From NCBI RefSeq assembly GCF_008728515.1, contig NC_044979.1:167036782-167100781 (forward strand): DNA of 64,000 bases, read 5' to 3'. Each line of letters begins with the position of its first letter. Position 1 is the stretch's first letter. Source of the DNA: Papio anubis (lineage: Eukaryota > Chordata > Mammalia > Primates > Cercopithecidae). The notes beneath the pieces are model-generated. The model made no database searches. It was not told the DNA's origin and saw only the letters and a program-made list of their open reading frames with translations. Both the position numbers and the translations under genes were made by a program. Shown one piece after another: positions 16,233 through 37,159 of the stretch.

Positions 16233-16530
16233 AGTCGGGTACGGTGGCTCACGCCTGTAATCCCAACACTTTGGGAGGCCAAGGTGGGTGGATCACCTGA
16301 GGTCAGGAGTTCGAGACCAGCCTAGCCAACACAGTGAAACCCGTCTCTATTAAAAATACAAAAATTAGCTGGGCATAGGGGGCAGGCGCCTGTAATTCCA
16401 GCTACTCAGGAGGCTGTGGCAGGAGAATCGCTTGAACCTGGGAGATGGAGGTTGCAGTGAGCCAAGATCACGCCACCTCACTCCAGCCTGGGCAACAAGA
16501 GCAAAACTCCATCTCAAAAAAAAAAAAAAG
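16233..16530 (+). mobile_element. Alu, full length
   Basis: It starts AGTCGGGTACGGTGGCTCAC, has both monomers, and ends in A14 grading into GAAAAAAG. Confidence 0.95.
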
Positions 16531-16834
16531 AAAAAAGAAAACTGTCCTGGTTTGGTTTTGTTACCGAGATAGACCATGATATATATTTCTGAATCTGAAC
16601 TATTCCCTCAATGTGTTCATCTTGGGAAACTGTACTTACCAGACACTGTCCAGCTGAAGAATTTACCCGCTTAGCAGGCCTGTCTCTGAATGACAGCACC
16701 TGCACTGATTTAGACAATGGGCACCTGCATCTTTGGGAACCCTTTACTCTAATGGGAGCAACCGACAATGACTACATCCATGAGAAAGAGTCAGATGGCC
16801 GTGAGTGCCATGATGAGAACACAGCCGGAACAGG
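16531..16834. other. Unassigned sequence
   Basis: Unique sequence before the L2. Frames on both strands overlap, and none is recognised. Confidence 0.45.
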
Positions 16835-17205
16835 AAAGGGAGGGGAGGGAGGGCGCTGGGGAGAGGGCTGCTACCTTCAGCTTAGGTTCTCAGGGAAGCC
16901 TGCCCGGGGAAGCGATATTTGAGCAAGACCTGAAGGAAGTGAATGGCTGGCCAGGCAGAGCTTGGAGGGAGAGTACTGGGAGCATGTAGCGGGATGGCCT
17001 GCAGGAGAGGCACGCTGCTTGTATTCTAGTCCCAGAAGGAAGGCATCTGAAGTGCCCTAAATGAGGAGGACAGGAGGTGAGAGGGAGGCAGGGCCAAATC
17101 ACTTCAGGCCTCCTAGTCCCAGCAGAAAGTCTGGCTTTCAAACAAACTATAATGGGAAGCCACTGGAAGTTCAACCAGAGGAGTAAGGGGACTTGATTGC
17201 TATTA
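16835..17205 (-). mobile_element. L2 LINE, antisense
   Basis: Antisense L2 phrases are visible: GATATTTGAGCAAGACCTGA, AGGAAGTGAATGGCTGGCCA, GGCCAAATCACTTCAGGCC, TATAATGGGAAGCCACTGGA and CAACCAGAGGAGTAAGGGGA. Confidence 0.75.
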
Positions 17206-17445
17206 ATTGATTGATTGATTGATTGATTGAGACAGGGTCTTGTTCTGTTGCCCAGGCTGACTGCAGATCAAAGATCACTGTGGCCTCAACCTCCCAGGCT
17301 CACACGATCCTCCCACCTCAGCCTCCTGAGTAATTGGGACTACAGGCATGTGCCACCACGCCCAGCTAATTCTTTTTATTGTTCTGTAGAGAGTGTCTGG
17401 CTATGTTGCCCAGGCTGGTCTTGAACTTCTGGATGCAAACTATTT
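17206..17445 (-). mobile_element. Truncated AluJ-type, antisense, with TTGA-repeat tail
   Basis: The tail has become a (TTGA)n microsatellite (17206-17228). The Alu runs from GAGACAGGGTCTTGTTCTGT to TTGAACTTCTGGATGCAAAC and lacks the Alu 5' end. The gap after CCCAGGCTG is a small internal deletion. Confidence 0.9.
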
Positions 17446-17546
17446 AGATCCCTCTAGCTATTGTGTGGAGAATGGACATTATGCAGACAAGAATGAAGAA
17501 GAAAACCAACTGAGAGGCAACTGCACTAAGAATTTTACTGAAATTT

Positions 17547-19060
<1,514 letters not shown>

Positions 19061-19078
19061 GGAAGTGCTACTGTTCAA

Positions 19079-19616
19079 GAACAAGTATAGACATCCCCAC
19101 ATCCTAAGAGGTCCTTCATCCACCCAAACTGAAGCTTCACACTTCAAAGACTGTTAATTACACATTATGACACCAATTATATCTGAATGCATTATAAAAC
19201 AGAATCTTTGCTAAGCAATTTTACTGTTTTCTTTTCTTCCACCATTTTTAATAATTAAACTCCTGTGTTTATATTCAGATGCAATTAAAAAAGAAGTCCT
19301 TTAAATTTTCAATCTATTTCATTTTTTTTACATAAAGAATTCAATAGCCATCCATTATAATGTAGCATGCAATATAGCCAAAGGACAAAATGAATAACTT
19401 AGATAAAACAAGATGAATTCCATTTAGGGGGAAAAAAATACAAGTCTACTTATTTTGAAAGCCCTTAGCATGAAATAGTCAATAAAAACATGGGGAACTC
19501 CCGACCAAACACAAATAAAACAAACCACATGGTAGCATACTCCTATGAAAGAGAAAGCTTTACTCTGTAAAGGAAGAGGGGACAGCGAATACGGGTCTCA
19601 AAATGCTGAATTTGAG
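19079..19616. other. AT-rich unassigned sequence
   Basis: No gene or named repeat. It is AT-rich throughout (19150-19500 in particular). Confidence 0.5.
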
Positions 19617-19938
19617 GCTGGGTGCAGTGGCTCACACCTGTAATCCCAGCACTTTGGGAGGCCGAGGCGGACAGATCACTGCAGGTCAGGAGTTCGAAAC
19701 CAGCCTGGTCAACATGATGAAACCCCGTCTCTACTAAAAATACAAAAAATTAGCTGGGCGTGATGTGCATTTATGTAATCCCAGCTACTCGGGAGGCTGA
19801 GGCAGAAGAATTGTTTGAACCCGGCAGGCAGGGGCTGGAGTGAACCAAGATCGGACTGAACCAAGATCACGCCACTGCAATGTAGCCTGGGCAACAGAGA
19901 GAGGCCCTCTCTCAAAAAAATAAAAATTAAAAAAATTT
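19617..19938 (+). mobile_element. Alu with internal 16-bp duplication
   Basis: It starts GGCTGGGTGCAGTGGCTCAC. Duplication: AAAATGCTGAATTTGA before and AAAATGCTGAATGTGG after. Within the right monomer the unit TGAACCAAGATCGGAC (19841-19856) is followed by TGAACCAAGATCACGC, a local tandem duplication. Confidence 0.94.
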
Positions 19939-20090
19939 AAAATGCTGAATGTGGGGACTGCCAGCATTCAATTATTGATGAAGTAAAAGAACACCATTAT
20001 TTAGTGTGAACCTACCCATGCTGAATTTCAATATTTCAAATATAAGGATAATGTCTCACATTACAAGAGTATATAAGGAAAATTAAATAA

Positions 20091-20560
<470 letters not shown>

Positions 20561-20757
20561 TTTTTTTTAAATAAAGGGTCAAATAGTAACGATCTCAGGC
20601 CTTATAGGCCATATTTCACAACTACTCAACTCTGCTATGGTACCAAGAAAGCACAGCTATAGATAACACGTACACAAAGGAGTATGGCTGTGTTCCAATA
20701 AAACTTTATTTACAGAAACAGGCCCACAGGCTATGATTTGCTGACCCCTATTCTAGT
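20561..20757 (+). mobile_element. hAT-type non-autonomous DNA transposon
   Basis: The phrases AAAGGGTCAAATAGTAACGA, GGCCTTATAGGCCATATTTC, CAACTACTCAACTCTGC, GGCTGTGTTCCAATAAAACT and GATTTGCTGACCCCT belong to a widespread hAT-derived MER element. I recognise the element but not its exact name. Confidence 0.65.
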
Positions 20758-20924
20758 TCTCAGAGTGCTAGAAAGGAGGAGTGAAGCAGAGACACACTTA
20801 AGACACTCCTATAAGAATACAGCAGGAATAAGCAAAGAGATCTAGTTGATCCAAATGTATCCACCAGGCCGAGCCGATTATACCCAGGAATATTCTTGTA
20901 AGACAAAAACCAAGTCTAGAGGTA

Positions 20925-21418
<494 letters not shown>

Positions 21419-21437
21419 CCTAGAGGTTCTCTAGTGA

Positions 21438-21773
<336 letters not shown>

Positions 21774-22264
21774 CCTGCCTCTTCTTGTGTCTAGCAAAAC
21801 ACCAGGGCTGGGGATGCAGGCTGTGGTCACCAATTCAAATGAGGTAACTGGTCTACCAGGGAATTACCCTACCCAGGAACTAATCAATTACTCAATGAGC
21901 GCTCAGACGATAAGCCTTTGCACTCCAGCTTTGAACTCCTACCTGCTGAAGGGCCAAGAAGAGCCCAGGGAGCCCAGAGCAGCCGTGATCAACCACTGTC
22001 ACTTCACAAACCCCAAATACAAGGGTTCTTGCCTCTCCTGGACACATCTTCCCCTCATACCTTACAATCTGCCCAGAGCAAATTCCCTGCCAATTCGACC
22101 CTCAAAGGGTTCCAGAATCTGCCTCATCTCCAGCACCAGCAGCCCATCGCCAGTACCGGCTACATTGCCAGCACCCTCATCACTGTCACCTCCTAACTGG
22201 TCTCCCTGACTTTGCTCTTGCCTCATTTCCAACAGAATAGCGTCATGTTAAAAAGGAAGTAAGA
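21774..22264 (+). mobile_element. Unassigned, with L2-like 3' part
   Basis: 21990-22258 is L2-like: CACTGTCACCTCCTAACTGG, TCTCCCTGACTTTGCTCTTG, CCAACAGAATAGCGTCATGT. The first part is unassigned. The 140- and 92-codon frames over it are not credible genes. Confidence 0.45.
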
Positions 22265-22563
22265 GGCCGGGCACAGTGGCTCACGCCTGTAATCCCAGCA
22301 CTTTGGGAGGCTGAGGCAGACGGATCACTTGAGGTAACAAGTTCAAGACCAGCTTGGCCAACGTGACGAGACCCCGTCTCTACTAAAAATACAAAAATTA
22401 GCCAGGCATTGTAGCAGGCACCTGTAATCCCAGCTACTCAGGAGGCCAAGGCAGGGGAATGGCTTGAACCTGGGAGGTGGAGGTTGCAGTGAGCCAAGAT
22501 AGTGCTACTGCACTCCAGCAACAGAGTAAGGCTCTGTCTCCAAAAAAAAAAAAAAAAAAAAAA
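22265..22563 (+). mobile_element. Alu, full length
   Basis: It starts GGCCGGGCACAGTGGCTCAC. The right monomer lacks GCCTGGGC after CTCCAG. It ends in A22. Confidence 0.95.
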
Positions 22564-23159
22564 GAACGGGGTGAAAATCAACAAACAGCAGGCACAGATT
22601 TGGGGCTAGATAATAGACAAGTGAAAAAGCAAATGTATTCACGTACCCTTGATGCCCCTAGAAAGTCCTTCAAAGCACGTGACAGGGCGTATATGAGAGT
22701 GTAAACTGTTCACCATATGATGGTCAGGCTTCTGAAGCTGTTTACATCTGGAACGCAACCATCAACCTGGAAGGTAAGAAAAACAAACAAACAAAAAAAA
22801 CTTCTGAGTGACAAACAGCTTCCACAAAGCCCATCCATTTTATTCCATAGAAGAAAAAGAAATGCGTCATTTATAAAACTCTACCAGAGGAAGCAACAGC
22901 CATTGCTAATAGCAGAGGAAAGAAACAAAGGCCTTAAAATTAGAAGCAGAGGAGCAGAACCATCCACGACCTTGAAACAAAGATGGAGTCCACACAGAGT
23001 CAACCCCAGTGCCTCACCCTAACAGCCTTCCACAGTAACAATAATCCCAGGTCGGCAACACAGTTTCAAACCAGGCTCAGAATCCAGTTCAAGGAAACAA
23101 GATGAGTAATACATTTTTATTTTATTTTTATTTTTATTTTCTTAAGATGGTTAAAATTG
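22564..23159. other. Unassigned sequence
   Basis: No gene recognised. CTGGAAGGTAAGAAA near 22766-22780 is a good splice-donor consensus but no matching exon is evident. An AAAC-rich patch follows. Confidence 0.45.
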
Positions 23160-23975
<816 letters not shown>

Positions 23976-24004
23976 GGTTAAAATTTTCAAAGCTAATATA
24001 TTCT

Positions 24005-24017
24005 TGTTTTATTATTT

Positions 24018-24054
<37 letters not shown>

Positions 24055-24155
24055 AGTGCAGCGTGCAGTGGCATGATCTGTAGCCTCGAACTCTAGCACT
24101 CAAACGATCCTCCCGAGTAGCTGGGACTACAGGCGTGTGCCACTATACTTACTTA
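24005..24155 (-). mobile_element. Short Alu-derived insert with perfect duplication
   Basis: A (TTTA)n tail (24012-24055) is joined to a collapsed Alu (GTGCAGTGGCATGATCTGTA, then CCTCCCGAGTAGCTGGGACT). The 16-bp duplication AAAGCTAATATATTCT is identical at 23989-24004 and 24156-24171, so the short form was itself inserted, or it shrank after insertion. Confidence 0.9.
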
Positions 24156-24171
24156 AAAGCTAATATATTCT

Positions 24172-24439
24172 CTTAATAAGGGAGGGAACAGGTTTCAAAG
24201 AAAGACAGAATTAAGATGAAGGAATAAAAGTTGAGGCAGATGTCAGGCTTGAGACCAAGGCAGGGCTTCTTAACCATGAGAACCAGCCTGTAAGCGCGGT
24301 GACTGGGCCCCTGGCAGTGAGCAGTGATCCTCTTACAGGTCTTGATATCAGGTGAGGTTGAACTAGAGGTCTGAGGATCCCAATCAATTCCAAGGTTTTA
24401 TGATGGGTCACGTCAAAGCAAAAAATTATTCTGACACTT
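24172..24439. other. Unassigned sequence
   Basis: No gene or named repeat recognised. Confidence 0.45.
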
Positions 24440-25070
24440 TTTACACATGGTAAGGCAGACTTTATTTAGGATTACTACAACAGGTGTCAAGGTCATAGCA
24501 ACAGGGAGAAAGAGTGGGCTCAATTCCAAATACAGCAAAGACGTCTGGAGATCTGTAGCCAATAAGCAGGGGGAGGCGTCCGTGGAGGGGAAATTACTAA
24601 GAAGAGACATTAAAGTCAGGGGGAGTCTTGCTAAATCAACTTAACAGGATTCCTGCTGAAGGCAGTTTGACTTAGACAACAAGGATAGGAACTAGGAACT
24701 TGATCAGGTGTGATCAGACATCCGGAATAGAGGATATCTCTCTAAACTCATCTAGCAGCTCTCTAACTTTAGCAGGATTCTTGCTAAAACTAGCTGGGAA
24801 AGCCTGGAAGGTGGGGGTGGGCTAAAGGCCTAGCTGAGAAGGGGGCTCAGAGAAGCCGGATTCAAGTTTGGTCAAGGAGCAAGTCTTCATCCGTAATAGT
24901 AACTCCAGGGACAAACAGAGTTCCTGATACCTCGAGGTGGTGCCCAAGGCAATAGGGAAGTACTAGGCAGAGCAAAGAGCAGAATCCAGATGTCCCAGCT
25001 TTCCCAGACCCAAGCTCAGCGGGGTGAGTTATAGCTGGTGCCCGGTAATACCTGACACCGCATAACACCT
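24440..25070 (-). mobile_element. Solitary LTR, family not named
   Basis: The minus strand starts near TGTTATGCGGTGTCAGGTAT and contains CCTAAATAAAGTCTGCCTTA with a poly(A) signal near its 3' end. It also has TTTAGCAAGAATCCTGCTAA and the related AGCAGGAATCCTGTTAAGTT. It shares ordered phrases with 58-340. No internal retroviral genes are present. Confidence 0.65.
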
Positions 25071-25465
25071 TCTAGTTTCTCCATTTCTTCCCAAGTATAA
25101 TTATAATTATTGCGCTTTTTTGCAAAATCTAGAAATGGCCGTTTCTAAACATCAAGCTACCATACAATAAGAGGAAACTACCTTTGCACATAATGCTGTG
25201 TGAGCAATTTACATACAATTCCCTGTGACACCGAGGCAGATTGATTCATCATCGTGAAGATAATGATGCTTTTCAAAGTGGCCTTGTAATGACAAGCATA
25301 CAAATAAAATAGGCCAAAAAAAACCCTGAAACTAAAAGACTGAATTTAAAAGCCTCTGGCAAAAACCAGGAAGCCTGCGATCACTAACAGAATTACTAAA
25401 TTACCCTAGCAAAGTTAAACAAAGTTCCATGATCCCCAAATCCAAAGGAAAGCATTTAAAGCTGA
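25071..25465. other. Unassigned, repeat-free sequence
   Basis: Slightly AT-rich with no young repeat. The stretch around 25195-25320 (GAGCAATTTACATACAATTC, GATTGATTCATCATC) resembles a conserved non-coding element in texture, which would need an alignment to confirm. Confidence 0.4.
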
Positions 25466-25689
25466 CCCCAGCCTGGTCAACACAGCAAGACCCCATCTCC
25501 ACAAAAACTTCTTTTAAAGATTAAGTGGGTGTGGTGGCACACACCTGTTGCCCTGGCTACTTCAGAGGCAGAGGCAAGAGGATCATTTGAGTCCAAGAGT
25601 TCCAGGCTGCAATGAACTACGTTCACAACACTGCACTCCAGCCTGAGTGGCAGAGTGAGACTCCCTGTTTCTTAAAAAATAAAAATAAG
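25466..25689 (+). mobile_element. 5'-truncated AluJ-type
   Basis: It begins within the left monomer (ACCCCAGCCTGGTCAACACA) and ends AGTGAGACTCCCTGTTTC with an A-rich tail. It is strongly diverged. Confidence 0.88.
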
Positions 25690-25690
25690 A

Positions 25691-26487
<797 letters not shown>

Positions 26488-26508
26488 CTACTTGCTGGGC
26501 AGAAGTTA

Positions 26509-26835
<327 letters not shown>

Positions 26836-27109
26836 GGCCAGGCGCGGTGGCTCATGCCTGTAATCCCAGCACTTTGGGAGGCCAAGGCAGGTGGATCACG
26901 AGGTCAGGAGATGGAGACCATCCTGGCTAACACGGTGAAACCTTGTCTCTACTGAAAATACAAAAACAAAATTAGCCGGGCGTGGTGGCGGGTGCCTGTA
27001 GTCCCAGCTACTCGGGAGGCTCAAGCAGGAGAATGATGAGAACTTGGTAGGCGCCACTGCACTCCAGCCTGTGTGACAGAGCGAAACTCTGTCTCAAAAA
27101 AAAAAAAAA
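26836..27109 (+). mobile_element. AluY inserted in the tail of the previous Alu
   Basis: It starts GGCCAGGCGCGGTGGCTCAT and has AluY-type GGTCAGGAGATGGAGACCAT. About 35 bp are missing from the right monomer at GAACTTGGTAGGCGCCACTG. Confidence 0.94.
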
Positions 27110-27405
27110 GAACCTAGAAGGGCGATGTGCTAAATACTCTCGGGTTGTCCTTCAGGTGACGTTCCCTCTTTTTCCCCTGGGATCTGTGCCTGAGAGGCTG
27201 CCCTTCCTCACCTTCTGGCCCTGGCGAGGCACCCAGGGCAGGGATGAGGGTGGGAGGAGGGTCAAGACAGTAGGAGTACTGACACCCTGCTTCCTCCCCA
27301 CAGCAGCACCTGGAGGTCTCTTCATCACAAGTCCCTGTTTCTCTCAGGCTTCAGTTCTAGGGAACAAAGGGGCTTCCTCCTGCTGCCCCAGGGGCCCCAA
27401 TCCCT
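27110..27405. other. Unassigned, GC-rich sequence
   Basis: No repeat or exon recognised. The 86-codon frame over it is unsupported. Confidence 0.45.
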
Positions 27406-27715
27406 GTCTTTTTTGAGACAGGGTCTCATTCTGTCACCTAGGCTGGAGTACAGTGGCACGAACATAGTTCACTGCAGTCTTGAACTCCTGTGCTGAGCTT
27501 ACATGATCTTGCCCCTCAGCCTCCCAAGTAGCTGGGACTAAAGGCACACACCACCACACCATACCTAGCTAATCTGGGCAGCAGCGGGGGGGATTGGTAG
27601 AGACAAGGTCTCATTATGTTGCCCAGGCTGGTCTCGAACTCCTGGGCTCAAGCAATCCTCCTGCCTCAGACTCCCAAAGTGCTAAGCTTAGAGGTATGAG
27701 CCACCGCACCCAGCC
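27406..27715 (-). mobile_element. AluJ-type, antisense
   Basis: TTTTTTGAGACAGGGTCTCA through ..GAGCCACCGCACCCAGCC. A run of seven G bases (GCAGCGGGGGGG) sits in the linker, and divergence is high. Confidence 0.93.
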
Positions 27716-27976
27716 GGTCTACTTTTCTTAACTCTGTGAAAACACCGTCTCTCGTGACTCTCTTCTGTCACCTGTGACTGTGCCATATTTTCCTGCCAAG
27801 CCTCTGACTGACAACAGTAGAAGAAGAGGGGCAGAGAATTTCAAATTCAATTTTCTATCTTTGCCCTCAATGGAGAGGGAAGAAACCGAGAACCTGATTT
27901 TTAAGCTAGATTTTCAGGCATGGGTAGGGGGTAGGTGTGGAGCACTGTCTGAGGAGCCTCCAAGTGTAAGAGTGTC
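27716..27976. other. Unassigned sequence
   Basis: No gene or named repeat seen. Confidence 0.45.
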
Positions 27977-27990
27977 AGTGAAAACCTTGA

Positions 27991-28157
27991 ATTTTTTTTT
28001 TTCCTTTTTTTGGTGACAGAGTCTGGCTCTGTCACTCAGGTTGGAGTGCACTGGCACGCTCAGTTCACTGCAACCCCTGCCTTATGTGTTCAAGTGATTC
28101 TCCTGCCTCAGCCTACCAAGTAGCTTAGATTACAGACATGAGTCACCACGCCTGGCT
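27991..28157 (-). mobile_element. 5'-truncated Alu, antisense, with duplication
   Basis: A T-rich start leads into GGTGACAGAGTCTGGCTCTG, and it stops at CACGCCTGGCTAA, so only the right monomer is present. Duplication: AAAACCTTGAATTTT / AAAACTTCGAATTTT. Confidence 0.92.
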
Positions 28158-28171
28158 AAAACTTCGAATTT

Positions 28172-29105
28172 TCCACACAAAATTGTGTGTATGTATGTGT
28201 GCATTTTTCTGAAAAGAGAAATCCAGAAAGGAAAAGGTCAAAATGTTTCTATATCCTCAAAAGGTGACCAAAAATTTTAAGAGACAATGCTGCTAGAAAA
28301 ACCACGTAGAAACAGCCACTGTCTCCCCAGGAGAAGAAAGAGGAACTGGTACGTGGCGGGTACCCAGGTCAGCTCCATGAGCAGGAATGCCACCTCTCCC
28401 CCTGCCAAGGGGTGCTGGGCTGGAGGAAGGACCAGCACCACCCCCCAACCTCGGCCACCGAGCACCCCGGAGGGGGCAGCTGGGATGGTGCATTCCTGCA
28501 AATCTCTCACAGCTCCCTCTCAACACTCAGTGACATTTGCAAAGCTCATCAGCCCAGCAGGTGTCGGATGCACAAGCAACAGCAAAAACAGTTCCCCGGC
28601 TGGGGAAAATCTCATCGTGTTGTTCTGAAAACCTCCAGGCTGCTGAGAGCCTCCAGGCAGCAAACCAGGAGGGGAAAAAACACTCAGGAGACAACAGAAC
28701 AGCAGAGTGGACCACACAGGAAATGCCCAGGTGGGCACAACGAAGCCCGGAGCTGTCTGCAGATTCCTGCCCCAGGTGGGGAGCAGTCAGCCCTTCTGGA
28801 GCCCATATCCGCCCCTCGGGAGCTGTGCTGGGAGGATCAGCAGCTCCCTCCCACTAGGCTCGGTTCCCCCTTTACCACACAGACACAATCATTCAGAATG
28901 AACCTCATAGGGCTGTTGTGGTATAAAGTAGAAAATGTGCTTTGTATGTCAGCAAGACCCAGGAAATGCCTTCAGAAGTGTGTTAGGATAAGTATCAAAG
29001 TTCTTCTGTTTTCTTCCTTGCAGGGGTGATCATGGGTACAAACAAACAGCAGGTGACAAGGGAAGTTGATGGAATCAACTTCCCAGTTCCACAGGGCCCT
29101 TGCCC
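28172..29105. other. Unassigned sequence with a 205-codon open frame
   Basis: The frame 28412-29029 (+) is the longest in this window outside repeats and the retrocopy. It matches no known protein, overlaps other open frames on both strands, and its last third runs over a MIR-like tail (28900-28975: AACCTCATAGGGCTGTTGTG). I do not call a gene. Confidence 0.45.
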
Positions 29106-29120
29106 AAAGGCAGTGGCAAG

Positions 29121-29414
<294 letters not shown>

Positions 29415-29500
29415 ATAATTAATTAATTAATTAAGGGAGTGGCAAGCCAGCAGGCAATAATTAATTAATTAATAAAGGGAGTGGCAAGCCAGCAGGCAAT
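29415..29500. repeat. About 42-bp tandem duplication, 2 copies
   Basis: Each copy has an ATTAATTAATTAA run followed by GGGAGTGGCAAGCCAGCAGG and CAAT. The unit joins the Alu tail, the 3' target duplication and the flank. Confidence 0.92.
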
Positions 29501-29611
29501 GCCACCTGAGAGGGGCGGGAGTCTTGGGTCCACAGGGAGCCCTACGATGGTCTCCACCTCCCATGCCGCGGTCCCTTTTCCTGCTGCGCCAGTGTCCTCA
29601 GCTCAGAGGCA

Positions 29612-30160
<549 letters not shown>

Positions 30161-30324
30161 TATGTCCCGCATGTTTCAGTGAGTTTTCGAGGACCATTTA
30201 ACAAAGAGGCCTCTGTGCTCCAGACACTGGCACCACCAGCCCATGAGCCTACTACCACATGGCCTTTACCCTAAGACGGGTTTCGTAACTTAATGTTGGT
30301 ACAATTACAATAGACATGCACGTT

Positions 30325-30445
30325 TAACATAGATTTTCTCATCTATTAAATGGGAATAATAACAGCATCTAGCTAATAAGATTGGTGGAGGATTAAGGAT
30401 TAATATATGCAGAATGCTTCGAACAGAGCTTGGCATGGCGTACTT
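30325..30445 (+). mobile_element. MIR SINE fragment
   Basis: TTTTCTCATCTATTAAATGG, TAATAACAGCATC, AGGATTAATATATGCAGAAT and GAACAGAGCTTGGCATGG follow the MIR 3' half. Confidence 0.75.
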
Positions 30446-30719
30446 ATCAGAAATTGTCCTCTGCAGTTATTTTCACCGTCATTATAGTAATTGATCTGAC
30501 CTGCTGCGGGCCTTCCCACTGCAATCAAACGTGGAAATTCTTCCTCATCCCTCGCTCAATCCAGGCATCACTTGACCCTGGTATCAAAGATGCATGGTCT
30601 GGGGCTGGCAAGCGAATGGCCTCGGTAAACAGAAAGATGCTGTGGAGTTTCAGGCATTTTCTGTGGTTTTCCCATTCTGTTGGCTTCCGAGAATTACTCA
30701 CTTACAAAAAGAACATGGC
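30446..30719. other. Unassigned sequence
   Basis: No gene recognised between the MIR and the Alu. Confidence 0.5.
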
Positions 30720-31411
<692 letters not shown>

Positions 31412-31819
31412 ATCATTAGTCTGTTCTTGCATTGCTATAAAAAAAACACCTGAGATGGGTAACTTATAAAGAAAAGAGGTTTATTTGGTTCACGGTCCTG
31501 CAGGCTGCACAAGAAGCATGGCACCAGTATCTGTTTCTGGTGAGGCCTCAAGAAGCTTCCACTCGCGGCAGAGACCAACGGGGAGCAGACATGTCACAAG
31601 GCGAGAGAGAGCGCAAGAGAGAGGAGGTGCCAAGCTCGTCAAACAATCAGCTCTCCCGTGAACTAACAGAGAGCTCACTCATCACCATGGGGATGGCACC
31701 AAGCCATTTATGAGGGATCCACTCCATGACCCAAACACCTCCAACCAGGCCCCACCTTCAATACTGGAGATCACATTTCAACATGAGATTTGGAGGGAAC
31801 AAGTATCCAAATCTTATCA
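31412..31819 (-). mobile_element. MaLR solitary LTR (MST/MLT1A type)
   Basis: Antisense MaLR phrases in order: ATTAGTCTGTTCTTGCATTG, GTAACTTATAAAGAAAAGAG, GGCACCAGTATCTGTTTCTG, CCATGACCCAAACACCTCCA and AACATGAGATTTGGAGGGAA, ending TCTTATCA. Confidence 0.88.
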
Positions 31820-31867
31820 GAGAATATTAAACCAGTAAGGATACAGTCAATGAAAGGTAGAATCCTA

Positions 31868-32075
31868 AAAGCACAGACTCTGGGTCAGATCACCTGGATT
31901 CAAATCTTGGTTCCCTCAACATTTAGCCATGCGACCTTGGTCCAGCCCCAGGCACTCTGTGCCTCAGTTTCCTCATCTGTAAGATAAGGATGGCAGCAGC
32001 TAACAGGCAAGTGAGGTGTAAATGAATTAATATATATGAAGCTCTTGGAAAAGTGGCAAACAACAAGCACTTACA
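31868..32075 (+). mobile_element. MIR SINE
   Basis: AAAGCACAGACTCTGGGTCA, CTGGATTCAAATCTTGG, TGCCTCAGTTTCCTCATCTG and AATGAATTAATATATATGAA are MIR landmarks in order. Confidence 0.88.
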
Positions 32076-32086
32076 AACCTTTAGTC

Positions 32087-32379
<293 letters not shown>

Positions 32380-32559
32380 AACCTTTAGCCTTTATTATTC
32401 TTCAGTTCCTGCGCCCTGGGAGCCCTACAGGGAAAACCTGTTTGGGGTACGGAGGGAACTTTTCCAGCTCCCTGCAGCCAGTGAAATGGGAAGACAATTA
32501 GAGACCAACAGAACAGGATTCAAACTGCAGCCGCTCCACACATAAGTTACTGTGAGCTG

Positions 32560-32560
32560 G

Positions 32561-32591
<31 letters not shown>

Positions 32592-32887
32592 GTTTTAGAC
32601 AAGGTCTTACTCTGTCTCTCAGGCTGGAGTACAGTGGTTTGATCACAGCTCACTGCAGCATCAAGCTCCCCAGGTTCAGGTGATTCTCCCACCTCAGCCC
32701 CGCAAGTAGCAGGGACTACAGGTGCACACCATCACATCCAGCTGATTTCTGTATTCCTTTGTGGAGACAGGGTTTCTCCATGTTGCCTGGGCTGGTCTCG
32801 AACTCCTGGGCTCAAGTGATCCCCCCTCTCCTCAGCCTCCCAAAGCGTTAGGATGACGGATTACAGGAGTGAGCCACTGCATCTGGC
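32560..32887 (-). mobile_element. AluJ-type, antisense, with (ATT)n tail
   Basis: The tail has become (TTA)10 (32561-32591), then GTTTTAGACAAGGTCTTACT. It ends ..GAGCCACTGCATCTGGCG. Duplication: CTGTGAGCTGGTTT / CTGTGAGCTATTTT. Confidence 0.93.
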
Positions 32888-36834
<3,947 letters not shown>

Positions 36835-36903
36835 GTGGATGGATGGATGGATGGATGGATGGATGGATGGATGGAAGGAAGGATGGATGGATGGATGGAA
36901 GGC
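36835..36903. repeat. (ATGG)n microsatellite
   Basis: About seventeen four-base units of GGAT/GGAA type, interrupted once by GGAAGGAAGG. Likely variable in length. The 60-codon frame across it is an artefact. Confidence 0.97.
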
Positions 36904-37159
36904 AGAGATCTGCTGGAGTGGGACCGTACAGGCTTGTGACCAATTGTTACAGTTTTAGGAATTTTGTAGACCAGTTGACATCATACTGATAGCTTGAAAT
37001 TGGCCATGATGGGAAAATTTACACCATAGAAATTGACAAAACACTACAAATCAAGCCTCTTTATTCACCTTGAGAAGCCCATTTACTAATACGCCACTGA
37101 TGGAAGGGAAAAAGGAAGGGTAAGAAGGGGAGAAGAAAGATAAAGAAACAGTACCTGTA
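36904..37159. other. Unassigned sequence
   Basis: Contains a purine-rich stretch (37100-37145). No gene seen. Confidence 0.5.

Noticed and set aside
22766..22780. AAGGTAAGAAA splice-donor match
   Set aside because: Good consensus but no open, bounded exon upstream and no acceptor pairing. Such matches are common by chance.
29415..29500. Two-copy repeat that might be read as a CRISPR-like array
   Set aside because: Only two direct copies without spacers, next to an Alu tail, in a primate genome.
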